A stretch of 64,000 nucleotides of DNA from Staphylococcus argenteus (GCF_000236925.1 NC_016941.1:1054001-1118000), one strand, 5' to 3'; positions 52,711-61,709 are shown, counted from the stretch's first letter. Notes: generated by a model from the sequence alone, not told the origin. Translations and numbers: made by a program.

Positions 52711-54477
52711 ATGGCAGAGAAACATCTTATTGTTGTCGGAGGTGGCCTAGCAGGCTTAATGTCAACAATTAAAGCGGCAGAAAAAGGTGCACATGTAGAC
52801 TTGTTCTCAGTTGTGCCGGTAAAACGTTCGCACTCTGTTTGTGCCCAAGGTGGCATTAATGGTGCGGTCAATACTAAAGGGGAAGGCGATTCTCCTTGGA
52901 TTCACTTTGATGATACAGTTTATGGTGGAGACTTCCTTGCAAATCAACCACCTGTTAAAGCGATGACAGAGGCAGCACCTAAGATTATTCATCTATTAGA
53001 CCGTATGGGCGTTATGTTCAATAGAACAAATGAAGGTCTCTTAGATTTTAGACGTTTCGGTGGAACATTACACCACAGAACAGCATATGCAGGGGCAACA
53101 ACTGGACAACAATTATTATATGCATTAGATGAACAAGTACGTGCATATGAAGTAGATGGACTAGTTACAAAGTATGAAGGTTGGGAATTTCTTGGCATAG
53201 TTAAAGGTGATGACGATACTGCAAGAGGTATTGTTGCACAAAATATGACAACCGCTGAAATCGAAACATTTGGTTCAGACGCTGTTATTATGGCAACTGG
53301 TGGTCCAGGTATCATCTTTGGTAAAACGACCAATTCAATGATTAATACTGGTTCAGCAGCTTCAATCGTGTATCAACAAGGTGCGATTTATGCTAATGGT
53401 GAGTTCATTCAAATTCACCCAACTGCAATTCCTGGTGATGATAAACTACGACTCATGAGTGAATCAGCACGTGGTGAAGGTGGACGTATTTGGACATATA
53501 AAGATGGTAAACCTTGGTACTTCTTAGAAGAAAAATATCCTGATTATGGTAACTTAGTACCTCGTGATATCGCGACTCGTGAAATTTTTGACGTATGTAT
53601 TAACCAAAAATTAGGTATCAATGGTGAAAACATGGTATACCTTGATTTATCACATAAAGATCCGCATGAGTTAGATGTTAAATTAGGTGGTATCATTGAA
53701 ATTTATGAAAAATTCACTGGTGATGATCCTCGTAAAGTACCAATGAAAATTTTCCCAGCTGTTCATTATTCAATGGGTGGACTATATGTAGATTATGATC
53801 AAATGACAAATATTAAAGGATTGTTCGCGGCTGGTGAGTGTGATTTCTCTCAACATGGTGGTAACCGATTAGGTGCCAACTCATTATTATCAGCAATTTA
53901 TGGTGGTACAGTTGCAGGACCAAATGCGATTGATTATATTTCTAATATTGATCGATCATATACAGACATGGATGAGAGTATTTTTGAAGAACGTAAAGCT
54001 GAAGAACAAGCACGTTTTGATAAATTATTAGCTATGCGTGGTACTGAAAATGCTTATAAACTTCATCGAGAACTTGGTGAGATTATGACAGCTAATGTTA
54101 CCGTTGTTCGTGAAAATGAAAAACTTTTAGAAACAGATAAAAAGATTGTTGAACTAATGAAACGTTATGAAAATATTGATATGGAAGATACTCAAACTTG
54201 GAGTAACCAAGCGGTATTCTTTACTCGCCAATTATGGAATATGTTAGTACTTGCTCGTGTTATCACGATTGGTGCATATAATCGTAACGAATCAAGAGGT
54301 GCACATTATAAACCTGAATTCCCAGAACGTAATGACGAAGAGTGGTTAAAAACAACAATGGCCTCATTCCAAGGTGCATTTGAAAAGCCACAATTTACTT
54401 ATGATGACGTCGATGTGAGTTTAATTCCACCACGTAAACGTGATTATACTAGTAAGTCTAAAGGGGGTAAAAAGTAA
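52711..54477 (+). CDS. sdhA: Succinate dehydrogenase flavoprotein subunit
   Basis: Oxidises succinate to fumarate with covalent FAD. 588 aa: FAD-binding GGGLAGL near the start, the flavinylation region HSVCAQGGINGA, substrate-binding HPTAIPG and RGEGGRIW, and the conserved GECDFSQHGGNRLGANSL. The C-terminal helical domain is complete. Ribosome site GGGGAG. Its stop overlaps the sdhB start. Confidence 0.98.
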   Translation: MAEKHLIVVGGGLAGLMSTIKAAEKGAHVDLFSVVPVKRSHSVCAQGGINGAVNTKGEGDSPWIHFDDTVYGGDFLANQPPVKAMTEAAPKIIHLLDRMGVMFNRTNEGLLDFRRFGGTLHHRTAYAGATTGQQLLYALDEQVRAYEVDGLVTKYEGWEFLGIVKGDDDTARGIVAQNMTTAEIETFGSDAVIMATGGPGIIFGKTTNSMINTGSAASIVYQQGAIYANGEFIQIHPTAIPGDDKLRLMSESARGEGGRIWTYKDGKPWYFLEEKYPDYGNLVPRDIATREIFDVCINQKLGINGENMVYLDLSHKDPHELDVKLGGIIEIYEKFTGDDPRKVPMKIFPAVHYSMGGLYVDYDQMTNIKGLFAAGECDFSQHGGNRLGANSLLSAIYGGTVAGPNAIDYISNIDRSYTDMDESIFEERKAEEQARFDKLLAMRGTENAYKLHRELGEIMTANVTVVRENEKLLETDKKIVELMKRYENIDMEDTQTWSNQAVFFTRQLWNMLVLARVITIGAYNRNESRGAHYKPEFPERNDEEWLKTTMASFQGAFEKPQFTYDDVDVSLIPPRKRDYTSKSKGGKK

Positions 54478-55292
54478 TGACTGAACAATCAGTAAAAGAC
54501 ACTCCACAACATGAAGTACAAAGTAAACCAAAACAAAAAACTGTAAAGTTAATTATTAAACGTCAAGATACAAGTGATTCTAAGCCATACGAAGAAACAT
54601 TTGAAATTCCATATCGGGAAAATTTAAATGTAATTGCGTGTTTAATGGAAATTAGACGAAACCCAGTTAATATTAATGGTGAAAAAACAACACCAGTCGT
54701 ATGGGACATGAACTGTCTTGAAGAAGTTTGTGGTGCTTGTTCAATGGTTATTAATGGTCGTGCTAGACAATCATGTTCAGCGATTGTTGATCAATTAGAA
54801 CAACCTATTCGCTTAGAACCAATGAACACATTCCCAGTTATTCGAGATTTACAAGTTGATCGTTCAAGAATGTTTGATAACTTAAAACGTATGAAAGCTT
54901 GGATTCCAATTGATGGCACTTATGATTTAGGTCCTGGGCCACGTATGCCTGAGAAAAAACGTCAAACGGCATATGAGTTGTCTAAATGTATGACTTGTGG
55001 TGTATGTTTAGAAGTATGTCCTAACGTTACTGAAAATAATAAATTCGTTGGTGCGCAAGCAATTTCACAAGTACGTTTGTTTAACTTACACCCAACTGGA
55101 TCAATGACTAAAGATGAACGTTTAAATGCATTGATGGGTACGGGCGGATTACAACAATGTGGTAATTCGCAAAACTGTGTTAATGCTTGCCCTAAAGGTA
55201 TTCCTTTAACAACATCAATTGCAGCGATGAACAGAGAAACAACTTTCCATATGTTTAAATCATTCTTTGGTTCTGACCATGAAGTAGAATAA
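54477..55292 (+). CDS. sdhB: Succinate dehydrogenase iron-sulfur subunit
   Basis: Carries electrons from SdhA to menaquinone. 271 aa with a [2Fe-2S] site (CLEEVCGACSM...C), then CMTCGVCLEVCP and CGNSQNCVNACPKG for the other two clusters. An N-terminal extension rich in charged residues (about 1-20) precedes the plant-type ferredoxin fold. ATG overlaps the sdhA stop (TAATG). Confidence 0.97.
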   Translation: MTEQSVKDTPQHEVQSKPKQKTVKLIIKRQDTSDSKPYEETFEIPYRENLNVIACLMEIRRNPVNINGEKTTPVVWDMNCLEEVCGACSMVINGRARQSCSAIVDQLEQPIRLEPMNTFPVIRDLQVDRSRMFDNLKRMKAWIPIDGTYDLGPGPRMPEKKRQTAYELSKCMTCGVCLEVCPNVTENNKFVGAQAISQVRLFNLHPTGSMTKDERLNALMGTGGLQQCGNSQNCVNACPKGIPLTTSIAAMNRETTFHMFKSFFGSDHEVE

Positions 55293-55298
55293 TAAATT

Positions 55299-55384
55299 AA
55301 ATCCCTTTTGAGTTAGAAATGCTATGTTCCCTTCAAAACTAAATTGAATGGAAATACACAATAACTTAGAAGGGATTTTTTAAT
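55299..55384 (+). terminator. Probable terminator of sdhCAB
   Basis: AAATCCCTT (55299-55307) pairs with AAGGGATTT (55370-55378) across a long loop, followed by T-run. Confidence 0.65.
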
Positions 55385-55531
55385 AGTAAAATGATGAAAA
55401 GTAATTTTGAAAACCCATGCTTTAACGGTTTATTTTAGTGACGAAAATGGTAAAACACAGTGCATAATACTAAAATCCAATGCTTAGTTATGATAAACTA
55501 AAAATTAAATTAAAAGTAAGGATGACCGAAT

Positions 55532-56332
55532 ATGAATAAACCAATTGGTGTAATAGATTCTGGTGTTGGAGGTCTGACAGTTGCTAAAGAAATTATGCGT
55601 CAGCTACCAAATGAGACAATTTATTATTTAGGTGATATTGGGAGATGCCCATATGGACCAAGACCAGGAGAACAAGTTAAACAGTATACAGTTGAAATCG
55701 CGCGTAAGTTGATGGAATTTGATATAAAAATGCTTGTCATTGCTTGTAACACTGCAACAGCTGTAGCATTAGAATACTTACAAAAAACATTATCGATTCC
55801 TGTTATTGGTGTAATAGAACCAGGTGCTAGGACGGCAATTATGACAACTAGAAATCAAAATGTCCTTGTATTAGGTACGGAAGGCACAATTAAGTCAGAA
55901 GCTTATCGTACACACATTAAACGTATCAATCCACATGTAGAGGTACATGGGGTAGCTTGTCCAGGTTTTGTGCCATTAGTAGAACAAATGCGATATAATG
56001 ATCCAACGATTACGAGTATCGTTATTCATCAAACATTGAAACGATGGAGAAATAGTAAGGCAGATACAGTTATTTTAGGATGTACACATTATCCATTACT
56101 GTATAAACCAATTTATGATTATTTTGGTGGTAAAAAGACTGTAATTTCGTCTGGTTTAGAAACAGCACGTGAAGTAAGTGCGCTGTTAACTTTTAGTAAT
56201 GAACATGCTAGTTATACTGAAAATCCAAACCATCGATTTTTTGCAACAGGTGATACAACTCACATTACTAATATTATAAAAGAATGGCTAAACTTATCAG
56301 TAAATGTCGAACGTATTTCGGTGAATGACTAG
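55532..56332 (+). CDS. murI: Glutamate racemase
   Basis: Makes D-glutamate for peptidoglycan. 266 aa with both catalytic cysteines in context: [10 protein letters not shown] (about 70-79) and GCTHYPLL (about 183-190), and the start [13 protein letters not shown]. Ribosome site AAGGATGA. It heads a tight three-gene unit with rdgB and the phosphodiesterase. Confidence 0.97.
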   Translation: MNKPIGVIDSGVGGLTVAKEIMRQLPNETIYYLGDIGRCPYGPRPGEQVKQYTVEIARKLMEFDIKMLVIACNTATAVALEYLQKTLSIPVIGVIEPGARTAIMTTRNQNVLVLGTEGTIKSEAYRTHIKRINPHVEVHGVACPGFVPLVEQMRYNDPTITSIVIHQTLKRWRNSKADTVILGCTHYPLLYKPIYDYFGGKKTVISSGLETAREVSALLTFSNEHASYTENPNHRFFATGDTTHITNIIKEWLNLSVNVERISVND

Positions 56333-56343
56333 GAGGACTTTGA

Positions 56344-56931
56344 ATGAAAGAAATTGTAATTGCATCAAATAATCAAGGGAAAATAAATGATTTTAAAGTT
56401 ATCTTTCCGGACCATCATGTCATAAGTATTTCAGAATTAATACCTGATTTTGATGTGGAGGAAACAGGTACAACCTTTGAGGAAAATGCAAAATTAAAAT
56501 CGGAAGCAGCAGCAGAAGCTTTGAATAAAGTGGTAATAGCAGATGATAGTGGATTAGAAGTGTTTGCTTTAAATGGTGAGCCGGGTGTTTATTCTGCACG
56601 TTATGCTGGTGAAGATAAGAATGATGATGCTAATATTGAAAAATTGTTAAATGAGTTAGGAGACCATGCCGATCGTCGAGCACAATTTGTATGTGTTATT
56701 AGTATGAGTGGTCCCGATATGGAAACTAAAGTATTTAAGGGTACTGTATCAGGCGAAATAGCAGATGGTAAATATGGAGAAAATGGCTTTGGTTATGATC
56801 CAATATTTTATGTACCTGAATTAGGGAAAACAATGGCTCAACTTTCAAAAGAAGAAAAAGGGCAAATTAGCCATAGACGAAATGCCATTAATTTATTGCA
56901 AACATATCTTGCGGGTGATCAAAATGTCTAA
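56344..56931 (+). CDS. rdgB: Non-canonical purine NTP pyrophosphatase (RdgB/HAM1)
   Basis: Hydrolyses dITP, ITP and XTP to keep deaminated purines out of DNA and RNA. 195 aa. Motifs: IASNNQGKINDF at the start, FEENAKLKSEAAA, ADDSGLEVFALNGEPGVYSARYAG and GFGYDPIFYVPE. Ribosome site AGGAGG. Its last codons overlap the next gene's ATG. Confidence 0.96.
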   Translation: MKEIVIASNNQGKINDFKVIFPDHHVISISELIPDFDVEETGTTFEENAKLKSEAAAEALNKVVIADDSGLEVFALNGEPGVYSARYAGEDKNDDANIEKLLNELGDHADRRAQFVCVISMSGPDMETKVFKGTVSGEIADGKYGENGFGYDPIFYVPELGKTMAQLSKEEKGQISHRRNAINLLQTYLAGDQNV

Positions 56932-57427
56932 ATGGATTGTTGTGAGTGATAATCACACTGAATCAGGTATTTTATTTCAAATTTATGAAGCAAATTCTGA
57001 TGCAGACGTATTTTTACATTTAGGTGATTCAGAATTTGAGTTTAATGATACTGAGTTGAGCTTATTTCATAGAGTAAAAGGCAATTGTGATTTTTATCCT
57101 GAATTTGAAAATGAAGCGGTGATTAAATGCAATGCTATAAAAGCATTTTATACACATGGGCATTTATATCAAGTCAATCGTACTAGAACATTATTAGCTG
57201 AAAAGGCACTTGGATTAGACTGCACATTTGCATTTTACGGTCATACACATGTTGCAAAATATGAATATATTGATGGTGTTCATGTCATCAATCCAGGAAG
57301 TATTTCTCAGTCTAGGAGTTCAATAGAAGAAACTTATGCCGAGATCATTGTTGATGATGAAACTAAGCATGGTTCTATTAATTTTAAAAATCGACAACAT
57401 AAAACAATAAGTCATACTACTTTTTAA
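56924..57427 (+). CDS. YfcE/MJ0936 family metallophosphoesterase
   Basis: A calcineurin-like phosphodiesterase of 167 aa. Metal-binding motifs are present: SDNHTES (in place of DxH), GDSE, GNCD, THGH and GHTH, in the usual order. Substrate is unknown; family members cleave various phosphodiesters in vitro. ATG 56924 overlaps the end of rdgB by 8 bp; the frame is open further up to 56882 inside rdgB. Order murI-rdgB-yfcE type is common in Firmicutes. Confidence 0.92.
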   Translation: MSKWIVVSDNHTESGILFQIYEANSDADVFLHLGDSEFEFNDTELSLFHRVKGNCDFYPEFENEAVIKCNAIKAFYTHGHLYQVNRTRTLLAEKALGLDCTFAFYGHTHVAKYEYIDGVHVINPGSISQSRSSIEETYAEIIVDDETKHGSINFKNRQHKTISHTTF

Positions 57428-57450
57428 CTAAAAGTATGTATGGCTTTTTT
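57409..57450 (+). terminator. Possible terminator overlapping the phosphodiesterase stop
   Basis: AAGTCATACT (57409-57418) can pair with AGTATG...GGCTT, followed by T-run. The stem has a bulge. The rest of the gap up to 57779 shows nothing else. Confidence 0.45.
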
Positions 57451-57779
57451 GATTGCGTGAGTTGAAAAGGTTTGTGAGCATTGAACTGCACCCAGTCAAG
57501 TAAACAATTAAATAATTAAAATTAATGGTTAAATTTGTTGTTTTATAGATGATTTATGACAAGCATATTTTTATGTGAACTATTTTGATTAAGAGAACTG
57601 TGTCTGTTGAGTGCTGTATACGGTTGAATAGTATTGATTTATTGGATAAAAGTATGAATCGTACGCATGTTTAAAAAGTTTTCTAAAGGCATAAACTATT
57701 TTAATATTTAGTAGGTTAAAATATGTGATGCCAAAATTCTTGAAAATCAGAAATGTAGGGACACAAATATTAATATTTA

Positions 57780-57795
57780 GTTAATAAATAGTTAA
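57780..57795 (+). promoter_or_regulatory. SaeR box of ecb
   Basis: GTTAA-TAAATA-GTTAA matches the SaeR consensus GTTAA-N6-GTTAA perfectly, 74 bp before the ecb start. Confidence 0.85.
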
Positions 57796-57868
57796 TGTAG
57801 TTTTTTGTATATGTCTATTATTATGTATTTATACAAAATAAATATTTGAGGATAGGTGTTATTAAAAG

Positions 57869-58198
57869 ATGAAAAAGAATTTTATTGGGAAATCAATTTT
57901 AAGTGTGGCTGCAGTTAGTTTAACAGTATCAATGTTTGCTGGGGAGTCTCACGCGCAAACTAAAAATGTTGAAGCTGCTAACAAATACAATCAATATCAA
58001 GCTAACTTTAAAAAGCAAGTAAATAAAAAAGTTGTAGATGCACAAAAAGCTGTTAACTTATTCAAACGCACAAGAACAGTTGCAACTCACCGTAAAGCGC
58101 AAAGAGCTGTTAACTTAATCCATTTCCAACACAGCTATGAAAAGAAAAAATTACAAAGACAAATCGATTTAGTTTTAAAATATAATACTTTAAAATAA
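57869..58198 (+). CDS. ecb: Extracellular complement-binding protein Ecb
   Basis: A secreted 109-aa inhibitor that binds C3d and blocks C3 convertases; also called Ehp. Signal peptide of about 29 residues (ends SHA/QT). The mature three-helix part shares the motif with Efb's C terminus (RTVATHRKAQRAVNLIHF compared with [18 protein letters not shown] in efb here). Basic mature protein, as in the family. Perfect SaeR box upstream and terminator downstream. Confidence 0.95.
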   Translation: MKKNFIGKSILSVAAVSLTVSMFAGESHAQTKNVEAANKYNQYQANFKKQVNKKVVDAQKAVNLFKRTRTVATHRKAQRAVNLIHFQHSYEKKKLQRQIDLVLKYNTLK

Positions 58199-58207
58199 AT
58201 AAAATTG

Positions 58208-58234
58208 AGCCATGCTGAAAAGTATGGCTTTTTT
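58208..58234 (+). terminator. Rho-independent terminator of ecb
   Basis: AGCCATGCT (58208-58216) pairs with AGTATGGCT (58221-58229) with loop GAAA, then T-run. Confidence 0.85.
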
Positions 58235-58250
58235 ATTTTCAAAACAAAAA

Positions 58251-58285
58251 ATCGAACAATTGAATAATTTTTTCAACTGTTCGAT
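58251..58285. repeat. Second hairpin downstream of ecb
   Basis: ATCGAACAATTGAA pairs with TTCAACTGTTCGAT (one mismatch). On the minus strand it is followed by a T-rich tail and could act as a back-up terminator. Confidence 0.5.
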
Positions 58286-58413
58286 ATTATCATGCGCAAT
58301 AGGGTATAATAATTTTATAATATTGCATGTACATTGGATTGGAGATTTTAAGACGCTTTATTAATAATTTAATGGTAAATGTGATATTGATTTACTAGGA
58401 AGGGCTGATAATT

Positions 58414-58521
58414 GTGAAAAGAAAATCAAATATATTAACTATTATAAAAATTGTAACCGATATAGTGGCAACTGTATTTATTGTACGTTCTTTATTAAAA
58501 AAAGATAAAAGTGCTAAATAA
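58414..58521 (+). CDS. Putative 35-aa membrane microprotein
   Basis: A GTG-started frame with GGAAGGG 9 bp upstream. The peptide has a basic head (MKRKSN), one hydrophobic stretch (about residues 7-27, ILTIIKIVTDIVATVFIVRSL) and a basic tail (KKDKSAK). I recognise no family. It lies between two immune-evasion genes, ahead of the convergent FLIPr-like terminator. A single-span small protein is plausible, but translation is not shown. Confidence 0.5.
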   Translation: MKRKSNILTIIKIVTDIVATVFIVRSLLKKDKSAK

Positions 58522-58547
58522 TTTGAAAGATGCGTAATTAAAAAAAG

Positions 58548-58590
58548 CACGCCAAACCGTTAGTATTGTTCTCCAACGTTTTGGCGTGTC
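58548..58590 (-). terminator. Terminator of the FLIPr-like gene
   Basis: CACGCCAAACCGTT (58548-58561) pairs with AACGTTTTGGCGTG (58575-58588) with one mismatch; a T-run follows on the minus strand. Confidence 0.88.
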
Positions 58591-58613
58591 TATGTTAAGT
58601 TAGAAATGTGGAC

Positions 58614-59012
58614 TTAATACCAAGTAATTTCGTCGATTTCACCATTAGCAACTACTGGTATATTCTTTCTCTTTTCTTCTAATGGACGAGTGATATCAAA
58701 AGTATAGAAACCTTTTTCTCCACCATCTTTGATTTTAACTACAGCTGTTTTATTACCTTTACCTAATTTTTTAGCAATAACATATAAATCTTCAACAGTT
58801 TTACCTGTGTATGGTTTGTTATTTTTATCAGCTTCATTAATTAATTTATCAGCACGTGCTTCATCTTTCTTCTCATCATCAGCTAATTTTTTAACTATTT
58901 CTAACCCTTGCCATTCATAGCTAAAAAATGCTTTAGCATCATTTGAAGTTGTAAGTAAACCTACAGCGATAACTGTAGAAGCGATTAAAGTTTTTGTTAT
59001 ATTTTTTTTCAT
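58614..59012 (-). CDS. FPR2 inhibitor, FLIPr-like protein
   Basis: A secreted 132-aa protein of the FLIPr/FLIPr-like pair that blocks human formyl peptide receptors and Fc gamma receptors on neutrophils. Signal peptide ends at about residue 28 (AKA/FFSYEW); the mature N terminus [17 protein letters not shown] and the end [24 protein letters not shown] fit the family. It resembles FLIPr-like more than FLIPr by memory ([13 protein letters not shown]). Ribosome site GGGAGAA. A one-mismatch SaeR box lies upstream. Confidence 0.9.
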   Translation of the reverse strand: MKKNITKTLIASTVIAVGLLTTSNDAKAFFSYEWQGLEIVKKLADDEKKDEARADKLINEADKNNKPYTGKTVEDLYVIAKKLGKGNKTAVVKIKDGGEKGFYTFDITRPLEEKRKNIPVVANGEIDEITWY

Positions 59013-59095
59013 AATAAGTTCTCCCTGTAAAATAAATTTGTACTTAATAACGTGAGTACAATGCTATTTTACAAACGGTTACAAGTATATACCAG

Positions 59096-59111
59096 TTAAC
59101 ACTTCATTAAA
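59096..59111 (-). promoter_or_regulatory. SaeR-like box of the FLIPr-like gene
   Basis: On the minus strand the sequence reads TTTAA-TGAAGT-GTTAA: one mismatch from GTTAA-N6-GTTAA, 84-99 bp upstream of the start. Confidence 0.65.
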
Positions 59112-59433
59112 TAAAATTAAGCGGTATTTAATGAGGTTTAATGCAATTGATAAAGAAAAATAGCGTATATACTGTTATTATTTTGAATTGATTTATTAAT
59201 AAAATAGCATACTTTTATTATTTGCAGTTTGAAAGTCATTTTAATGTAGAATTTTACTTATATAGGAATATGAAATATACTCTAAAATTGGTTGATATGT
59301 TATGATTATTATATAAGTTAAATATTATACTATGTTATTGTTGTATAGTTATCTATGAAGAATTCATACATATTAAAAATAGTATATTAGCGCATGCCAA
59401 TAACACTTGTGATAAGGCATTGAATATTATTGG

Positions 59434-59459
59434 CAATCACTTTAGTGGTTGTTATTTTT
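59434..59459 (+). terminator. Terminator-like hairpin in the gap before the 59497 gene
   Basis: CAATCAC (59434-59440) pairs with GTGGTTG (59445-59451), followed by TTATTTTT. No annotated gene ends here; the 380 bp between the SaeR box and 59497 otherwise hold no gene I can see, so it may end a small RNA. Confidence 0.5.
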
Positions 59460-59496
59460 CATGTAAAAATACAAAAAAATATATTGAGGTCTAACA

Positions 59497-60003
59497 ATGA
59501 TAATTAAAATTTTAACAATTCTTTTTTTACTCTGTATATTAAGTTATCTGGTTACAAACAAAAAGAAGCCATTTCTGTTTTTAAAAACTCTCTTTATGGG
59601 CGTCATATTCATCTTTATTGGTTATATTTCTTTGGCTATTGCTGCTGTTATCATTTATGGCATAGCACAATTTATAACAATAGATTTTGGTAGCTTTTTC
59701 TTAATGGGAATTATTCTAATCTTGATTTCAAGTATATTCCAACTATTTATAGTTAAATTACTCTTTCGTAAAAAGAATGTTGATTTGACTGAAGTTGTCG
59801 TATTAGAACATTTAATTCAATGGTTTTTAGTTTATTTTGCAATCTATCAAGCAGTGAATGAAAAAATGGATATAAATGATATTAATATTGATAATTTCCA
59901 GTCTGTATTTTTTGACGTCTCAAATTTAAATTTAGTCATTTTACCTACGTTGATCATCAGTTGGGTGACAATATTTAATTATAGAATGAAAAGCTATAAA
60001 TAA
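59497..60003 (+). CDS. Multi-pass membrane protein of unknown function
   Basis: A 168-aa hydrophobic protein with about five predicted spans (about 2-20, 27-55, 66-90, 103-120 and 145-160) and an acidic, Asn-rich loop (NEKMDINDINIDNFQSV). I do not recognise a family. Ribosome site TGAGGT is moderate. It lies between FLIPr-like and efb and has a terminator behind it. It could be a remnant of the acquired cluster or a local membrane protein. Confidence 0.7.
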   Translation: MIIKILTILFLLCILSYLVTNKKKPFLFLKTLFMGVIFIFIGYISLAIAAVIIYGIAQFITIDFGSFFLMGIILILISSIFQLFIVKLLFRKKNVDLTEVVVLEHLIQWFLVYFAIYQAVNEKMDINDINIDNFQSVFFDVSNLNLVILPTLIISWVTIFNYRMKSYK

Positions 60004-60031
60004 TTGTATAAACAAAAGTATCATGGCATTG

Positions 60032-60062
60032 GACACCTATTTTAATAAAGGTGTCTTTTTTG
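60032..60062 (+). terminator. Rho-independent terminator
   Basis: GACACCT (60032-60038) pairs with AGGTGTC (60049-60055), then six T. Confidence 0.82.
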
Positions 60063-60185
60063 ATATCTTGCTTATTTTTAAATTTGAAAAAGTGGTTAAA
60101 CTAAATTTTTAAGTAATGTAGTTATACAGAAGAGTAACATTATAGATAGCTATATTTTGCTAATATTATAAAGTGTTTATAGTTT

Positions 60186-60201
60186 ATTAATGATTAGTTA
60201 A
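60186..60201 (+). promoter_or_regulatory. SaeR-like box of efb
   Basis: ATTAA-TGATTA-GTTAA has the SaeR form with one mismatch in the first half, 66-81 bp before efb. Confidence 0.6.
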
Positions 60202-60266
60202 TTTCAAAAGTTGTATAAATAGGGTAACTTAATAATTGTAAGTTAACTATTTGGAGGAAATGAAAT

Positions 60267-60764
60267 ATGAAAAATAAATTGATAGCTAAAACATTATTAA
60301 CGATTGCAGCAATTGGTGTTACTACTACAACTATTGCTTCAACAGCAGATGCAAGTGAAAGTTATGGACCAAGAGAAAAGAAACCAGTTAGTATTAGTCA
60401 TAATATTGTAGAATATAACGATGGCACATTTAAATATCAATCAAGACCGATATTTAATAAAACACCTAAATATATCAAAATTAGACATGACTACAACATT
60501 GTAGAATATAATGATGGTACATTTGGTTACGGAGCTAGACCACATTTTAATAAACCAGCAGTGAAAAATGAGGCAACTATTAAAAAAGAACAAAAGTTAA
60601 TTAATGCTCAAAACCTTGTTAAAGAATTTGAAAAAACACATACTGTAAGTGCACATAGAAAAGCACAAAAGGCAGTTAATTTAGTTTCTTTTGAATATAA
60701 TGTTAAGAAAATGGTGTTACAAGAAAGAATTGACAATGTTTTGAAACAAGGTTTTGTAAAATAA
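60267..60764 (+). CDS. efb: Extracellular fibrinogen-binding protein Efb
   Basis: A secreted 165-aa protein that binds fibrinogen with its N-terminal half and C3d with its C-terminal half, coating bacteria with fibrinogen and blocking phagocytosis. Signal peptide of 29 residues (ADA/SES). Two fibrinogen-binding repeats are visible ([20 protein letters not shown] and [20 protein letters not shown]), then the helical C3-binding part (about 100-165). Several positions differ from the S. aureus Efb I recall. Ribosome site GGAGGAA. Confidence 0.96.
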   Translation: MKNKLIAKTLLTIAAIGVTTTTIASTADASESYGPREKKPVSISHNIVEYNDGTFKYQSRPIFNKTPKYIKIRHDYNIVEYNDGTFGYGARPHFNKPAVKNEATIKKEQKLINAQNLVKEFEKTHTVSAHRKAQKAVNLVSFEYNVKKMVLQERIDNVLKQGFVK

Positions 60765-60826
60765 GTGAATAGACTATGTGATAATAGTTTGAATATTTTT
60801 AAACAAAAGTAAGATTTAATATTTAT

Positions 60827-60841
60827 GTTAAAATTAGTTAA
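60827..60841 (+). promoter_or_regulatory. SaeR-like repeat with shortened spacer
   Basis: GTTAA-AATTA-GTTAA has both perfect half-sites but a 5-bp rather than 6-bp spacer, 94 bp before the broken SCIN gene. Confidence 0.4.
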
Positions 60842-60934
60842 TGAAAAATCTGAGCAATTTAATATCAGGTTAATGTAACTTTTTTAAAATTGACTATATA
60901 ATCAATAAGTATCAATTTTAAAGGAGAATTTACA

Positions 60935-61284
60935 ATGAAATTAAAAAATATATTTTAGCAGGATCATTAGCTGTTCTGTTATCAACTACAGCAGTAGCAA
61001 CTTTAGAAGGTAATAAAGCAGAAGCAAGTAGTTACAATAACAATTTAACGCAAAGTCAATATCATGACAATAAAATTGCTGATGAATTAAGATCATTACT
61101 AAATGAATTAAATCCAAATGAACTTGCCACAGGGAGTTTAAGTGCTTATTATAAGCGCACAATTGTGATGAATGATTATAAAGCGAGAGCAGCTTTGAAA
61201 AGCAAAAATTTTGCACAAATGGCAGAAGCAAAAGTAGCATTAGAGAAAATTTATAAAGAAATTGATGAAATAGTAAATAGATAA
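60935..61284 (+). pseudogene. Staphylococcal complement inhibitor (SCIN-B/C family), frameshifted
   Basis: From the ATG the frame stops after seven codons (TAG at 60956-60958). Adding one A to the A-tract 60943-60948 restores a full 116-aa SCIN homologue: signal peptide with [15 protein letters not shown] and EAS, mature part with [37 protein letters not shown] and [16 protein letters not shown]. SCINs freeze C3 convertases. Ribosome site AAGGAGA and terminator are intact, so the break is recent. It is either scb or scc; I cannot decide from memory. Confidence 0.88.
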
Positions 61285-61288
61285 TAGC

Positions 61289-61328
61289 AAAACAGGCTGG
61301 GATATATGTCTCAGCCTGTTTCATTTTG
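61289..61328 (+). terminator. Rho-independent terminator of the SCIN gene
   Basis: AAACAGGCTGGGA pairs with TCTCAGCCTGTTT around a short loop, followed by a T-rich stretch. Confidence 0.82.
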
Positions 61329-61523
61329 ATATTTAAAATTTTATGTATGAATCATCACTTTTAAAAAAGTAAGGGGAGACAAACATAAATATCAATGTAT
61401 AGTAAAAAGCTATTTAATACTTAAAATATTTATATTGCTCTCCTGTTTTAAATCTATTTTATTTGAAAAAAGTAGTTAATTGACATTCGCTTAAAAAGTG
61501 AGTGTTTTATTATGTGGTTATTT

Positions 61524-61709
61524 TTATTGGAAGAAAAAGTTAACATTTGTAGAACATGCAACAATACCAAAAATAATTAAAAGAAATAAGACGATAAGCA
61601 TTGCGATACTTTTTAAACATCCTTTATCTTGTTCTTCCGTTTTTCTTTTTTGAATCTTTTTATAATTTTCAAGGTGTTTGTTGTTTCTTTTAAGTCTATG
61701 TTTAATCAT
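61524..61709 (-). CDS. Small single-span membrane protein
   Basis: A 61-aa protein with a very basic N-terminal half (HRLKRNNKHLENYKKIQKRK) and one hydrophobic helix (about residues 33-51) ending in ACS. No family recognised; Cys52 does not sit in a signal peptide, so it is not a typical lipoprotein. Ribosome site AAGGAGT is good, which supports translation. Confidence 0.6.
   Translation of the reverse strand: MIKHRLKRNNKHLENYKKIQKRKTEEQDKGCLKSIAMLIVLFLLIIFGIVACSTNVNFFFQ

Noticed and set aside
60986..61324. Minus-strand frame of 112 aa rich in Leu and Tyr opposite the SCIN pseudogene
   Set aside because: It is the antisense of the SCIN coding sequence and its terminator; composition is that of a shadow frame.
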